Shown in pieces: positions 52,427 to 62,731 of a stretch of 64,000 bases of DNA; position 1 is the first letter of the stretch; every line of letters starts with the position of its first letter. Both the position numbers and the translations under genes were made by a program. Source of the stretch: Allosphingosinicella sp036389345 (lineage in GTDB: Bacteria; Pseudomonadota; Alphaproteobacteria; Sphingomonadales; Sphingomonadaceae); NCBI GenBank assembly GCA_036389345.1, contig DASVQD010000055.1, positions 108,411 to 172,410 on the forward strand, given 5' to 3'. The notes under the pieces were generated by a model, which saw nothing but the letters and a program-made list of their open reading frames with translations, was not told the DNA's origin and did no database searches.

Positions 52427-53324
52427 GTTTCTCTTCTTCCTTGCTCAAAAACACCTTGGGTTCGTCCATCTCGCTGTCCAGGTAGGCGACTGCGAACATC
52501 GGGCTGTTATGCGCCCAGCCGAAGCGGCCGTCCTTGCGGATTCCGATTCCCCCGCCGTCGGCGCCGGCGCCGCCGGTGCCCGGCAGCTTCCCGACGGACT
52601 TCAAGATCGCCAGCTCCATAGCCTCGCCGGCCTCCACAGAGGCCATGACCCGGGAGGCGAGGGCGAGGCGGGCGATCGTCTCCCCGTCGCCGGAGAAGGA
52701 GACGGCGCCGATATGGTTGTCGGCGTAGAGCCCACCCCCCGGCAGCGGGCTGTCGCCGATCCGTCCGACCTTCTGGCCGTCGATGCCGCCGGTGGATGTG
52801 CCCGCGGCGAGGTTCCCCCCGCTGTCGAGGGCCACCGCGCCGACCGTGTCGTGCATGCCCTCCGCGGCGAGGGCTTCCTTCGCCCGCTCAGCTTTCAGCT
52901 GTTCGTCGCCGGCGAGCGGCACGCCCTTTTCTTTCGCGAAGGAGAGGGCGCCTTCCCCCACAAGAAGCACCTCTTTCTCGCTTAGCAGCTGGCGGGCGAC
53001 TCCGATGGGATTGCGGACCTGCTTGATCGCCCCGACCGCTCCGGCATTGAGGTCGCGGCCGTCCATCAGCCCGGCGCACATTTCGATCTCCCCGGCCGCG
53101 TTCGGAACGGAGCCGTGACCGGCGTTGAATACCGGAAGGTCTTCGAGCACCCGGATGGCCGTTTCGACTGCGTCCAGCGCGCCTCCGCCGCCTGCGAGTA
53201 TGGCCGCCCCGGCCTGGACGGCCTGGCGGATACCCTCTCGATTGGCCTCCTCCTCGGCCGAGTCCCAAGGCTTGGCCCCGCCGTGGACGATGAGGGCCCA
53301 GCGGCCCTCTTCGAGTTCCGCCAT
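52419..53324 (-). CDS. iaaA: Isoaspartyl peptidase / plant-type L-asparaginase
   Basis: 301 residues, Ntn-hydrolase precursor. The autocleavage nucleophile is T160 in HDTVGAVALD, giving alpha and beta chains; the substrate loop AGTSTGG and GIGDSPLPGGGLYAD follow. Members hydrolyse beta-aspartyl dipeptides. Placed between cyanophycin synthetase and cyanophycinase, it can split the beta-Asp-Arg released by CphB into Asp and Arg, which is the missing last step of cyanophycin use. Confidence 0.93.
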   Translation of the reverse strand: MAELEEGRWALIVHGGAKPWDSAEEEANREGIRQAVQAGAAILAGGGGALDAVETAIRVLEDLPVFNAGHGSVPNAAGEIEMCAGLMDGRDLNAGAVGAIKQVRNPIGVARQLLSEKEVLLVGEGALSFAKEKGVPLAGDEQLKAERAKEALAAEGMHDTVGAVALDSGGNLAAGTSTGGIDGQKVGRIGDSPLPGGGLYADNHIGAVSFSGDGETIARLALASRVMASVEAGEAMELAILKSVGKLPGTGGAGADGGGIGIRKDGRFGWAHNSPMFAVAYLDSEMDEPKVFLSKEEEKRG

Positions 53325-53325
53325 C

Positions 53326-56178
53326 CTATTCGGCCGCGATGAACGAGGCGCGGCCGGAGGCGCGCTCGGCGGCGGGCTTGAAGTCGTTGACCTGCTGCCA
53401 GGCCCCTTTGACGTCGGTGGGAGTGATGACGATCAGGTCTCCGGGCCTCCCCATCGCAAGCGCCGCAGCCGTCGAGGCCTGTTCCCCGGCGATGAGGTGG
53501 ATATGGTCGGGGGACCGCCCGGCCTGTAGCGCCCCGGCCTGCAGATGGCCCATCACCTCGCCGCGCGGCCGGCCGCGGGTCGCCGGGTCCTCTCGGAAGA
53601 TGAGCTCGTCGAACAGCCCGGCGGCGATCCGGCCGAGTTCCTGAATGTCCTCGTCGCGGCGGTCGCCGGCCATCGACACCGTGCCGATCGTCCTCTTGTA
53701 GCGGTGGCTCAGGCCCTTCACGACCTTGCCCAGCGCCTCGAGGCCCGCAGCGTTGTGGGCATAGTCGATGATCACCCGGAAGCCGTGCGCGTCGTGGACG
53801 TTGAGCCGGCCCGGATTCTGCTCGAAGGTCGAGCGGAACTGGGCCATGGCCGAGCGGATGGTGAGGATCGGCACTTCGTGCGCGAGCGCGATGGCGATCG
53901 CCGCGAGGGCGTTGGCGACGTTGAACTCTGCCATTCCGTGAAGGGTAGCCGGGATGTCGCCGGCCTTCATGATCGTCTCGCGCCTGGTGTCGTCGTAGAG
54001 GACGATGGTGCCGCCCTCGGGACCCGACTCACGGACCACCGCCATACCGCCGTCGTCGACATGCTCTCGAAGCATCGGCGACATCTCGGCCCCGCCGCAT
54101 AGCGAAAACCAGATGATCCGTCCGCCGGCGCGGCGGGCCATCTTCACGGTCAGCGGGTCGTCGGCGTTGAGGACGGAGTGCCCGCCCTTGCGGACCGCCT
54201 CGACGACCACCTGCTTCACGCTTGCGAGGTCCTCGACCGTCTCGATCCCCTTCAGGCCGAGATGGTCGGCGGAGACGTTGAGGCAGGCGGCGATGTCGGC
54301 CTCTCCATAAGCGAGCCCCTCGCGGAGCAGGCCGCCGCGCGCGGTCTCGAGCACCGCCACCTCGACCGTCGGGTCGCGAAGGATCATCCGCGCGCTCCGG
54401 GGCCCGGTGGCGTCGCCTTCGTGGGTGAGGATGTCGTTGATGTAGACTCCGGTCGTCGAGGTCAGGCCGACCGTGCAGCCGGTATAGCGGATGATGTGCT
54501 TGATCATCCGGCCGACGGTCGACTTGCCGTTGGTGCCGGTGATCGCGATGATCGGGATCCGCGACGAACGCCCGCGCGGGAACAGCATCTCGATGATCGG
54601 CTTGGCGACGTCGCGGGGCGCGCCTTCCGAGGGCTCGATGTGCATCCTGAGGCCCGGGGCGGCATTGACCTCGATCACTCCGCCCCCCGTCTCGCGGATC
54701 GAGCGTGCGATGTCGGGGCAGACGAAGTCGACTCCGCACACGTCGAGCCCGACGATCAGTGCGGCGCGCCGAGCGATCTCGGCATTGTCGGGATGGATCT
54801 CGTTGGTCCGGTCGACCGCGGTCCCTCCGGTCGAGAGGTTGGCGGTCGCCCGGAGCTGGACGACCTCGTCGGCCTCGGGAATGCTGTCCGGCGTCAGTCC
54901 GGAGCGGGCCAGGAACTCCTCGACATGCGCGTCGATCCGGATCCGCGTCATGACGTTCTCGTGCCCCTCGCCGCGGCGGGGGTCCCGGTTCACCTCGGCG
55001 ATCAGCTGCCTGATGCTGCTGATCCCGTCACCCGCGACCTGGGCGGGGATCCGCTCCGCGACCGCGACCATCTTTCCGCCGACGACGAGGATTCGATGGT
55101 CGTTGCCCTCGAAGAACTGCTCGACGATGACGTCGCGGCCCTTGGCTTGCGCCTGGGCCTCTCGGAAGCCGAAGCGCAACTGCTCCTCGTCCATGATTCC
55201 GATCGTAACTCCGCGGCCATGATTGCCGTCGAGCGGCTTGGTGACGAGCGGGAACCGGAGCCGCCGTGCTCCGCTCACCGCTTCCTCGACATCCCGGACG
55301 ACGATCCCTCGAGGCACCGGAACTCCGCTTTCGTCGAGCAGCTTCTTGGTCATGTCCTTGTTGCCGGCGAGGTCGGTGGCGACCAGCGAGGTCCGGCCGG
55401 TGATCGAGGCCCGGATCTTCTGCTGGTGCCGTCCGTGGCCGAGCTGGAGGAGGCTCTTCTCGTCGAGCCGCATCACCGGGATTCCGCGCCTCTTGGCCTC
55501 GTCGACCAGGGCCTTCGTGCTCGGGCCGAGGGTGGTTCGGCGGACCATCCGCTTCATCTCGTCGAGCCGGCGCTGGAGATCGAACTCGCCCTCAAGCCGG
55601 TAGATCCGGTCGAGACCGCTCAAGCCCCGAAGTTCGCCCGGAAGCAGGGAGTGGACGAGCTCGAGCGCGACCCTCCCGGCCATCAGCCCGACCTTCTCCT
55701 CGTTATAGGCGAACATCACGTTGTAGACTCCCGGCCGGTTCTTCACCGACCGGGTCTTGCCTCGAACCGCGCGCGAGCCCGCCAGGGTCTGGAGCTCCAG
55801 CGCGACATGCTCGGCGACATGGCCGAGCCAGGTGCCCTCGCGAAGCCGACGCTCGAAGCCGCCGCGGACCCTCAGGGAGCAACCATGGCGGCCGACCCCC
55901 GGGAGGAGGTCGAGCAAGGCCTCGGTGAACCCGGCGATCCGGTTGGTCGGCCATTCCTCGAGCCGGCCGAGGTCGAGCTGGACTCGGATCATCGGAGTGT
56001 GGCTGTAATAATGGGGGCCGCGATAGACCCCGACCTCAACGACCTGCATCTGCTGCATCTGTTCGGTTAGCTGTTGGGTTCCCGGATCGCTCTTCGAAGC
56101 GAAGAACATCCCGGTCTTGGAGCCGTTTTCGGGGGTCGGCGCGTCGGCCACGGGCGCGGACTGGTTCGGAGGCGTCAT
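53326..56178 (-). CDS. cphA: Cyanophycin synthetase
   Basis: 950 residues in three parts: N-terminal CphA domain (VYRGPHYYSHTPMIR, GHVAEHVALELQTLAG), ATP-grasp domain (TKPLDGNHGRGVTIGIMDEE, IEVNAAPGLRMHIEPSEG) that adds Asp, and Mur-ligase-like domain with P-loop GTNGKST (548-554) that adds Arg. Makes the storage polymer multi-L-arginyl-poly-L-aspartate without ribosomes. The acidic residues and length agree with CphA1-type enzymes, not the shorter CphA2. The stop lies 1 bp before the next gene. Confidence 0.94.
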   Translation of the reverse strand: MTPPNQSAPVADAPTPENGSKTGMFFASKSDPGTQQLTEQMQQMQVVEVGVYRGPHYYSHTPMIRVQLDLGRLEEWPTNRIAGFTEALLDLLPGVGRHGCSLRVRGGFERRLREGTWLGHVAEHVALELQTLAGSRAVRGKTRSVKNRPGVYNVMFAYNEEKVGLMAGRVALELVHSLLPGELRGLSGLDRIYRLEGEFDLQRRLDEMKRMVRRTTLGPSTKALVDEAKRRGIPVMRLDEKSLLQLGHGRHQQKIRASITGRTSLVATDLAGNKDMTKKLLDESGVPVPRGIVVRDVEEAVSGARRLRFPLVTKPLDGNHGRGVTIGIMDEEQLRFGFREAQAQAKGRDVIVEQFFEGNDHRILVVGGKMVAVAERIPAQVAGDGISSIRQLIAEVNRDPRRGEGHENVMTRIRIDAHVEEFLARSGLTPDSIPEADEVVQLRATANLSTGGTAVDRTNEIHPDNAEIARRAALIVGLDVCGVDFVCPDIARSIRETGGGVIEVNAAPGLRMHIEPSEGAPRDVAKPIIEMLFPRGRSSRIPIIAITGTNGKSTVGRMIKHIIRYTGCTVGLTSTTGVYINDILTHEGDATGPRSARMILRDPTVEVAVLETARGGLLREGLAYGEADIAACLNVSADHLGLKGIETVEDLASVKQVVVEAVRKGGHSVLNADDPLTVKMARRAGGRIIWFSLCGGAEMSPMLREHVDDGGMAVVRESGPEGGTIVLYDDTRRETIMKAGDIPATLHGMAEFNVANALAAIAIALAHEVPILTIRSAMAQFRSTFEQNPGRLNVHDAHGFRVIIDYAHNAAGLEALGKVVKGLSHRYKRTIGTVSMAGDRRDEDIQELGRIAAGLFDELIFREDPATRGRPRGEVMGHLQAGALQAGRSPDHIHLIAGEQASTAAALAMGRPGDLIVITPTDVKGAWQQVNDFKPAAERASGRASFIAAE

Positions 56179-56246
56179 GACCTCGTTAAACCCTCGGCGA
56201 GAGGCCCGGGTTCCGGCTTTTCCCTCTCACTTGGATTAAGCTTTAC

Positions 56247-56335
56247 CGTCATCCCGGCGAAGGCCGGGATCCGTGAACACCGCCTTATTCGGATAGGACC
56301 GTGTTCATGGATCCCGCATCGAGTCCGGGATGACG
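56247..56335. repeat. Palindromic repeat (CGTCATCCCGGCGAAGGCCG type)
   Basis: Outer arms cgtcatcccgg and ccgggatgacg, inner ggatccgtgaacac / gtgttcatggatcc. It provides the 3' end of the proline-dehydrogenase-like gene. Confidence 0.85.
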
Positions 56336-57172
56336 ACTTGAGGCCAGCCTGTCCCTGATCATCCACGACAGCAGATACGGCCGGCCCAGCGCCTTATCCA
56401 AAGCGTAAGGCCACCAGCCCGGTCCGAACGGGACGTAGACCCGAATCGGGACACCCAGGCTTCGCGCCACCGCCATCGTCCGCCGCGCGGGAAGGCCGCG
56501 AAGCTGTTCGAGCTCGCAGGGCGTGCCCGACCTGAGAAGCAAGGTCAGCGTCCGCTCCGCAAGCTCCGGGTCGTGAGTGGCCACTCCGACCGGAGCGCAG
56601 CGTCCGGCCAGGCGGGCGGCGAGCGCGACGTAGCTCGCTTCGACATCCTGTCCTCGCCAGTCCGGATCGGCCCATTCGCCCTTGACGAGCCGGATCCGGG
56701 CCGAGCTGTCGCGAAAGGCGGCGGCGTCGCTACGGCTTCGAAGCCAGCGGGCAGGCAGGGCGAAGCCGGTTCCCGGAAACTCGCCAAGGAGGGCGGAAAC
56801 GGCTTCCAGCGTCCGGTCGGCGTCCTTCGGGGCATGGGAGTCGAAGATCAGCGGCATCCGGGCCGCGGCCGCGCAATCGGCGATCCTTCGCAGCCGATCG
56901 TGGTCGAACGCCAAAGGCGGGGCCTTAACCGACAGGCAAGCGCCGCCGGGCCCGCCGGCCAAGAGGCCGGCCAGTGCGACATTCGCCGCCTCGATATCCT
57001 CCGCCTCGGCGGCGGCGGACTGGAAATAGCCCAGGGTCGCCGAAAGCCCGGCGCGATCGAGCCTGTGGCAGCGCCGGGCTGCGGCCCTTGGGCCGGGCCC
57101 GGGAAGGACCCGCTCTACGAAATGGGGGAGGGCGTAGCGCGCCGCCCTGAGGGCGGCCCAGGGGCTGGGCAT
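56285..57172 (-). CDS. Proline dehydrogenase-like (PRODH fold) protein with altered substrate site
   Basis: 295 residues. PRODH-fold strands are recognisable: K83 in CLSVKAP, K164 in IRLVKGEW, VGVATHDPELAERTL, and VPIRVYVPFGPGWWPYALDK. In proline dehydrogenases that last segment is YxxRR, where the Arg pair binds proline carboxylate; here it is Y256-A-L-D259-K260, so the substrate is probably not proline. FAD binding is likely but not proven. ATG at 57172 overlaps the upstream stop (ATGA). The last 17 residues (from S279) are encoded by a palindromic repeat. Confidence 0.75.
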   Translation of the reverse strand: MPSPWAALRAARYALPHFVERVLPGPGPRAAARRCHRLDRAGLSATLGYFQSAAAEAEDIEAANVALAGLLAGGPGGACLSVKAPPLAFDHDRLRRIADCAAAARMPLIFDSHAPKDADRTLEAVSALLGEFPGTGFALPARWLRSRSDAAAFRDSSARIRLVKGEWADPDWRGQDVEASYVALAARLAGRCAPVGVATHDPELAERTLTLLLRSGTPCELEQLRGLPARRTMAVARSLGVPIRVYVPFGPGWWPYALDKALGRPYLLSWMIRDRLASSRHPGLDAGSMNTVLSE

Positions 57173-58338
57173 CACGCCCGGGCGAGCCGCTTGCGCAGCG
57201 AGGCGCAGGCGTCGGCGGCCAGGGCGACGGCGCCCCTCGCGTTGAAGGGATAGGCGCGCACCCAGACGCAATCATGCTGCTCGCGGGTCCAGAATTGCGC
57301 GATCCAGGGCTCGAGATTGCCGAGCAGCTCGTAGGCCTCCAGCTCCCGCTGCGCCGCCCAGCCGATCGTATGGAGCATGAGCAACGTGCCCGGAGAGCAG
57401 CGCTCATAAGCCTCGTCGAAGCCGATCTTGAACAGCCAGAATCTGTCCAGGGACTCGAGGGCCATCTGCATCGCGACGGCTTGCCCGTCGATCCGCATGA
57501 ACGCGATCCGGAAGCTGCCCTGTTCGCAGGCTGAGCGGAAATAATGGCGGAAGCAATTTTCCTTGGCGCGGTCGGCGGCGATGGCGGTTCCGGCCTCGGC
57601 CTTCCAGCTGCGCATCTCGACCGCGATCGCCTCGTCGAACAAAGCGTCGAACGCCTCCGGCCCGGGCGACAATATCTCGAACGACACCTCGCCGAACTCG
57701 GCTGCCCGCCTCGCCGCCCGACGAAAGTCCGACCGGCGCCCGGAGTTGAAGCATGAAGCGGGGTCCTTCCAGCGCGGCTCAAGCCTGATGGTCGGAGTTG
57801 GGGTCGCCGGACGAACCGAGACCCAGCCCTTGCCGCGCAGGGCCCGGCGAAGCGCCGGGATCAGCTCAGACCGCACCGGAACCCGGTCGAGTTCGAGGGC
57901 GCGTCCATTGCCCGCGATGGACTCGGCGAGAAGCGCAAGCCCGTCCGGATCGTTGTAGAGGGCGTCGTCCGGCTCGCACACCTGGTGCGCCCCCACCATG
58001 GTCCAGCGGGCGAACCGCCCGGTTCCCCGGCACAAGGGGAGCAGAGCGGCGATGTTGTCGCGACGGCGCACGAAGAAGACCTCGATATGCGCCTCGGAGA
58101 GCAGGGTGCCGGCCAGCGCCGAGGCGAAGGCCTGGCTCTGCATCGGAAGCGATGCCGAACCTTCGAGCCTTCGCCAGCAATGGACCAGCGCCTCGTCCTC
58201 GCAAAAGCGCTCGAGGGGCAAAGCCGCCCATTCGGGAGCCGTCGCCGGACCTGCAGCCCGCCGGCGCGGGGCGAGCGCCACCGTGGCCGCGGAAAACTCC
58301 GGCACCGCCTCGATGGCTGTCACCCACCCTTCGATCAT
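57172..58338 (-). CDS. CelD/BcsL-type GNAT acetyltransferase (Acetyltransf_6)
   Basis: 388 residues. Two GNAT-like halves; the C-terminal half has the PF13480-type segments GRRSDFRRAARRAAEFG, FRIAFMRIDGQAVAMQMALE, KIGFDEAYERCSPGTLLMLH and YELLGNLEPWIAQFW, shared with proteins named after cellulose biosynthesis CelD/BcsL. Such enzymes modify exopolysaccharides or peptidoglycan-like substrates. Translationally coupled with the PRODH-like gene, so they likely act in the same pathway, whose product is unknown. Confidence 0.82.
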   Translation of the reverse strand: MIEGWVTAIEAVPEFSAATVALAPRRRAAGPATAPEWAALPLERFCEDEALVHCWRRLEGSASLPMQSQAFASALAGTLLSEAHIEVFFVRRRDNIAALLPLCRGTGRFARWTMVGAHQVCEPDDALYNDPDGLALLAESIAGNGRALELDRVPVRSELIPALRRALRGKGWVSVRPATPTPTIRLEPRWKDPASCFNSGRRSDFRRAARRAAEFGEVSFEILSPGPEAFDALFDEAIAVEMRSWKAEAGTAIAADRAKENCFRHYFRSACEQGSFRIAFMRIDGQAVAMQMALESLDRFWLFKIGFDEAYERCSPGTLLMLHTIGWAAQRELEAYELLGNLEPWIAQFWTREQHDCVWVRAYPFNARGAVALAADACASLRKRLARA

Positions 58339-58368
58339 CGGGTGGCATTACTTCACATGGGTAAAGAT

Positions 58369-58381
58369 TTTGCATCTTTGC
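58369..58381. promoter_or_regulatory. Direct-repeat motif TTTGC-ATC-TTTGC upstream of the GNAT gene
   Basis: Two TTTGC half-sites with a 3-nt spacer, 31 bp upstream of the GNAT start at 58338. A near-identical motif lies the same distance from acs. Could be a shared regulator site or a mini-repeat. Confidence 0.4.
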
Positions 58382-58388
58382 GGCCGGC

Positions 58389-58490
58389 GCGCCCCGGCGA
58401 AGGCCGGTGGCGAGTTCGCTCCCCAGCGAAGGTTGGGCCCAGTCGATGCCGCGGCGCTGGGTCCTGCTTCGCCGGGGAACTGCCGCCACG
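58389..58490. repeat. Diverged palindromic repeat between GNAT and acs genes
   Basis: gccccggcgaaggccggtggcg at one end and ctgcttcgccggggaactgcc at the other, with an internal ccccagcgaaggttgggc. A degraded member of the ccggcgaaggccgg group. Confidence 0.6.
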
Positions 58491-58493
58491 CAT

Positions 58494-58506
58494 TTTGCGT
58501 CTTTGC
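58494..58506. promoter_or_regulatory. Direct-repeat motif TTTGC-GTC-TTTGC upstream of acs
   Basis: Second copy of the TTTGC-RTC-TTTGC motif, ending 32 bp before the acs ATG at 58538. Confidence 0.4.
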
Positions 58507-58537
58507 CCGCGCCGCCCTCGCGGCCTAGGAATGTCGA

Positions 58538-60466
<1,929 letters not shown>

Positions 60467-60536
60467 GGTCGTCGGGCTCAAGGCTTCCGCTCCATAAAAT
60501 CCGTGTCCGACGCCGGGGCTTCCCGCCCTCGGACCC

Positions 60537-61022
60537 CTACCGCTGCGCGCCGCCTTCCCGCAGTCGAACCTTGGCCCAGGCATAGGGATGTTCGACGATA
60601 GGAATGGCGCGGACATGATCGCCGCAAACGGCCTTGAGAGCTGTGTCGTCCACGCTGCCGGGTTCGGGAGCGTCGGGCGGCAGCGTGAATGTGATCATCC
60701 GCGGCATGACCGCATCGCCCAATTGATGGCGATGATCGATCGTCGGGACCTTGCGGGTGCCGCAATCGGCAAGCAGCTGCATCATTTCCTTGTCGAACTT
60801 TTTGGCTTCCCCGATCGCGATTCGATCGACCGTGAGGATGTGGTAGAGCACGGCGTTGCCGGATCGGTTCTGGGGAGCGACGAAGAAAGCCGTTCCAAGG
60901 CGCAGGTCCAGACCGACCGGGCGCCAACCGGAATAATGTTCCTCCATATCCTCGGGCTGCTGGGACTGCGCCCGCGCCCCGCAAAGAGCAATCAACGCCG
61001 TCCCGATGAGCAGATACTTCAT
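60537..61022 (-). CDS. Small exported hypothetical protein
   Basis: 161 residues with a signal peptide (LLIGTALIALCGARAQS). The rest is a mixed alpha/beta domain with HILTVDRIAIGEAKKFDKEM, LLADCGTRKVPTIDHRHQLG and C-terminal VRAIPIVEHPYAWAKVRLRE. Two Cys residues could form a disulfide. No family recognised. ATG at 61022 with GGAAAGAAAG upstream; the frame back to 61238 is not supported. Convergent with acs. Confidence 0.65.
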   Translation of the reverse strand: MKYLLIGTALIALCGARAQSQQPEDMEEHYSGWRPVGLDLRLGTAFFVAPQNRSGNAVLYHILTVDRIAIGEAKKFDKEMMQLLADCGTRKVPTIDHRHQLGDAVMPRMITFTLPPDAPEPGSVDDTALKAVCGDHVRAIPIVEHPYAWAKVRLREGGAQR

Positions 61023-61260
61023 GGCTTTCTTTCCGTCCCCAGTGGCTAGGCAGTCTTTACCCGCCGATCCGCTCTCATCTAGTTCGATGTTCGACGTCGA
61101 AAGGTTGGCTGTGCGCAGAGTCGGCAAATGCTTTGCTATTTTGGGAGAGCAGGCAGGCCGAGGCTGCCAAATAGTGACTGTCCTCGTTCTTCGAAGGGCG
61201 CCGCAACCGGTAGAAAGCGCGACGGTCAGGCGTCCCACCCCCCGCGGAGCGGGAATGCTA

Positions 61261-61304
61261 CCTCTTTACGTTTTGCCTTTGTGTCTTCGTGCCGTCTTTC
61301 AAAA
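61261..61304 (+). repeat. Left copy of CTTTGTGTCTTCGTG-type inverted repeat pair
   Basis: ttttgcctttgtgtcttcgt matches, in inverted orientation with mismatches, the segment at 61411-61460. Confidence 0.6.
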
Positions 61305-61410
61305 CCGGCCTACGACACGGCCGAAATGAAGGCGAAAGCGATTGGCCGGGTGCAAGGCGTTGGCTGACACCGGCGCATTCGGTGCCCTTCCTCGGGGGAA
61401 GGTACGAACT

Positions 61411-61460
61411 CATTTTTTGAGAGAAGACACAAAGACGCAAAGGCACAACGTAGAAAAAAG
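61411..61460 (-). repeat. Right copy of CTTTGTGTCTTCGTG-type inverted repeat pair
   Basis: On the minus strand it reads tgcctttgcgtctttgtgtc, an imperfect copy of 61261-61304. The two arms are about 110 bp apart. Confidence 0.6.
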
Positions 61461-61585
61461 GGAGATGCCGCTTCGCGGGAGGGGAGGATCGCGCGGCGAA
61501 GGATGTTGAAAAACAAATGGTTGTGGTCGTAGATTGAGGTCCGGCCGCTTCGCGGGAAAGCGGCGCCGGGAGCGGGGAGGGGGCC

Positions 61586-62083
61586 GTGACCATGAAGCGT
61601 TCAATTCGAGCCGCAGCGGCGCTGGCCTTGCTCGCCATTGCACCCGCCTCCTTTGCTACGCCGCCCGCGCCGGTCGCCGCCGAAACCGTGCCGGAGTCCG
61701 CGCGGGCCGCGGCTGCGGCGGTCGACGCCTTTCACGCCGCGCTCCGCCGCGGCGACCCGCAGACCGCACTGGCGTTGGTCGCCGACGACGCGGTGGTCTT
61801 CGAGGACGGTCGGATCGAACGGACCAAGGCGGAATATGCCCTCCACCACGCCGGCGCCGACGCGGAATTCTCGAAGGCGATGATGACCAGACGGCTTAGC
61901 CGAACCGCCCAGGCCGCCGGAACCATCGCCCTCGTCGCCAGCGAAAGCCGGGCCAAGGGCCGCTTCGGGGGCCAGCGGGTCGATCGGATCATGGTCGAGT
62001 CGATGGTCCTTCGCCGCGACCCGGCCGGAGCGTGGAGGATCGTCCACATCCACTGGTCCTCGGCGGAGCCGTCGACCGAGTAA
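61586..62083 (+). CDS. Exported SnoaL/NTF2-like (DUF4440) protein
   Basis: 165 residues. GTG at 61586 (or ATG two codons later) behind GGGGAGGGGG. Signal peptide ALALLAIAPASFATP. The remainder fits the NTF2-like cone fold: AVDAFHAALRRGDPQTALAL, VADDAVVFEDGRIE, SKAMMTRRLSRTAQAAGTIA and AWRIVHIHWSS. Family members bind small hydrophobic ligands or act as enzymes; substrate unknown. Convergent with upp. Confidence 0.8.
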   Translation: MTMKRSIRAAAALALLAIAPASFATPPAPVAAETVPESARAAAAAVDAFHAALRRGDPQTALALVADDAVVFEDGRIERTKAEYALHHAGADAEFSKAMMTRRLSRTAQAAGTIALVASESRAKGRFGGQRVDRIMVESMVLRRDPAGAWRIVHIHWSSAEPSTE

Positions 62084-62098
62084 CCGCCGCGCGGCCGT

Positions 62099-62728
62099 TC
62101 AGCGGGTCCCGTAGGTCCGGTCGCCCGCGTCGCCCAGGCCGGGCACGATATAGCCATGGTCGTTCAGCGACTCGTCCATCGCCGCGGTCCAGATCGGGAC
62201 GTCCGGATGGGCGGCCCGGACCGCTTCGACCCCGGGCTTCGAGCAGAGCAGGCAGACGAAGCGCATGTCCTGGACTCCGGCTTCCTTGAGCCGGTCGATC
62301 GCCGCGATCGCGGTGTGGCCGGTGGCCATCATCGGGTCGACGATGATCACGAGCCGCTCGTCGACATCGTCGGGGGTCTTGAAATAATATTCGACGCATT
62401 CGAGGCTGACCGGCTCGCGATAGAGGCCGATATGGGCGACCCGGGCCGACGGGACGAGGTCGAGCATGCCCTCCGCCATTGCGAGGCCCGCCCGCAGGAT
62501 CGGGGCGAAGACCAGCTTCTTGCCGGCGATCGCCGGCGAGTCGGTGACCGCGATCGGAGTCTCGATCCGAACCATGTCCGTCGGAAGGTCGCGAGTGACT
62601 TCGTAGCAGAGCAGGGTTGCGATCTCGCGGACGACGGTCCGGAACAGCAGGATCGAGCTATCCTTGTCGCGGAGGATGGTGAGCTTGTGCTGCACGAGGG
62701 GGTGCGAGACGATCGTCAGTCCGTCCAT
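62099..62728 (-). CDS. upp: Uracil phosphoribosyltransferase
   Basis: 209 residues. UPRT landmarks: HPLVQHKLTILRDKDSS, VFAPILRAGLAMAEGMLDLV, and the PRPP loop VIIVDPMMATGHTAIAAIDR, with the uracil-binding YIVPGLGDAGDRTYGT at the C-terminus. Converts uracil and PRPP to UMP. It starts 3 bp after the URC4-family gene on the same strand, so here it may serve uracil catabolism by the URC route as well as salvage. Confidence 0.95.
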   Translation of the reverse strand: MDGLTIVSHPLVQHKLTILRDKDSSILLFRTVVREIATLLCYEVTRDLPTDMVRIETPIAVTDSPAIAGKKLVFAPILRAGLAMAEGMLDLVPSARVAHIGLYREPVSLECVEYYFKTPDDVDERLVIIVDPMMATGHTAIAAIDRLKEAGVQDMRFVCLLCSKPGVEAVRAAHPDVPIWTAAMDESLNDHGYIVPGLGDAGDRTYGTR

Positions 62729-62731
62729 GAT

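Larger units (their letters stand above)
61023..61585. other. 563 bp region without a credible gene
   Basis: Third-position bias typical of local genes is absent and the base composition is less GC-rich than its surroundings. It contains a perfect 12-bp palindrome TTCGACGTCGAA (61090-61101) that could be an operator between the divergent genes, and a pair of inverted copies of a tttgtgtcttcgtg-type element (listed separately). Open frames of about 100 codons exist but lack ribosome-binding sites and family resemblance. Confidence 0.5.

Noticed and set aside
61006..61329. 107-codon plus-strand ORF in the 563 bp gap
   Set aside because: It begins inside the opposite gene, lacks a ribosome-binding site, includes one arm of the inverted repeat and has no GC3 bias.
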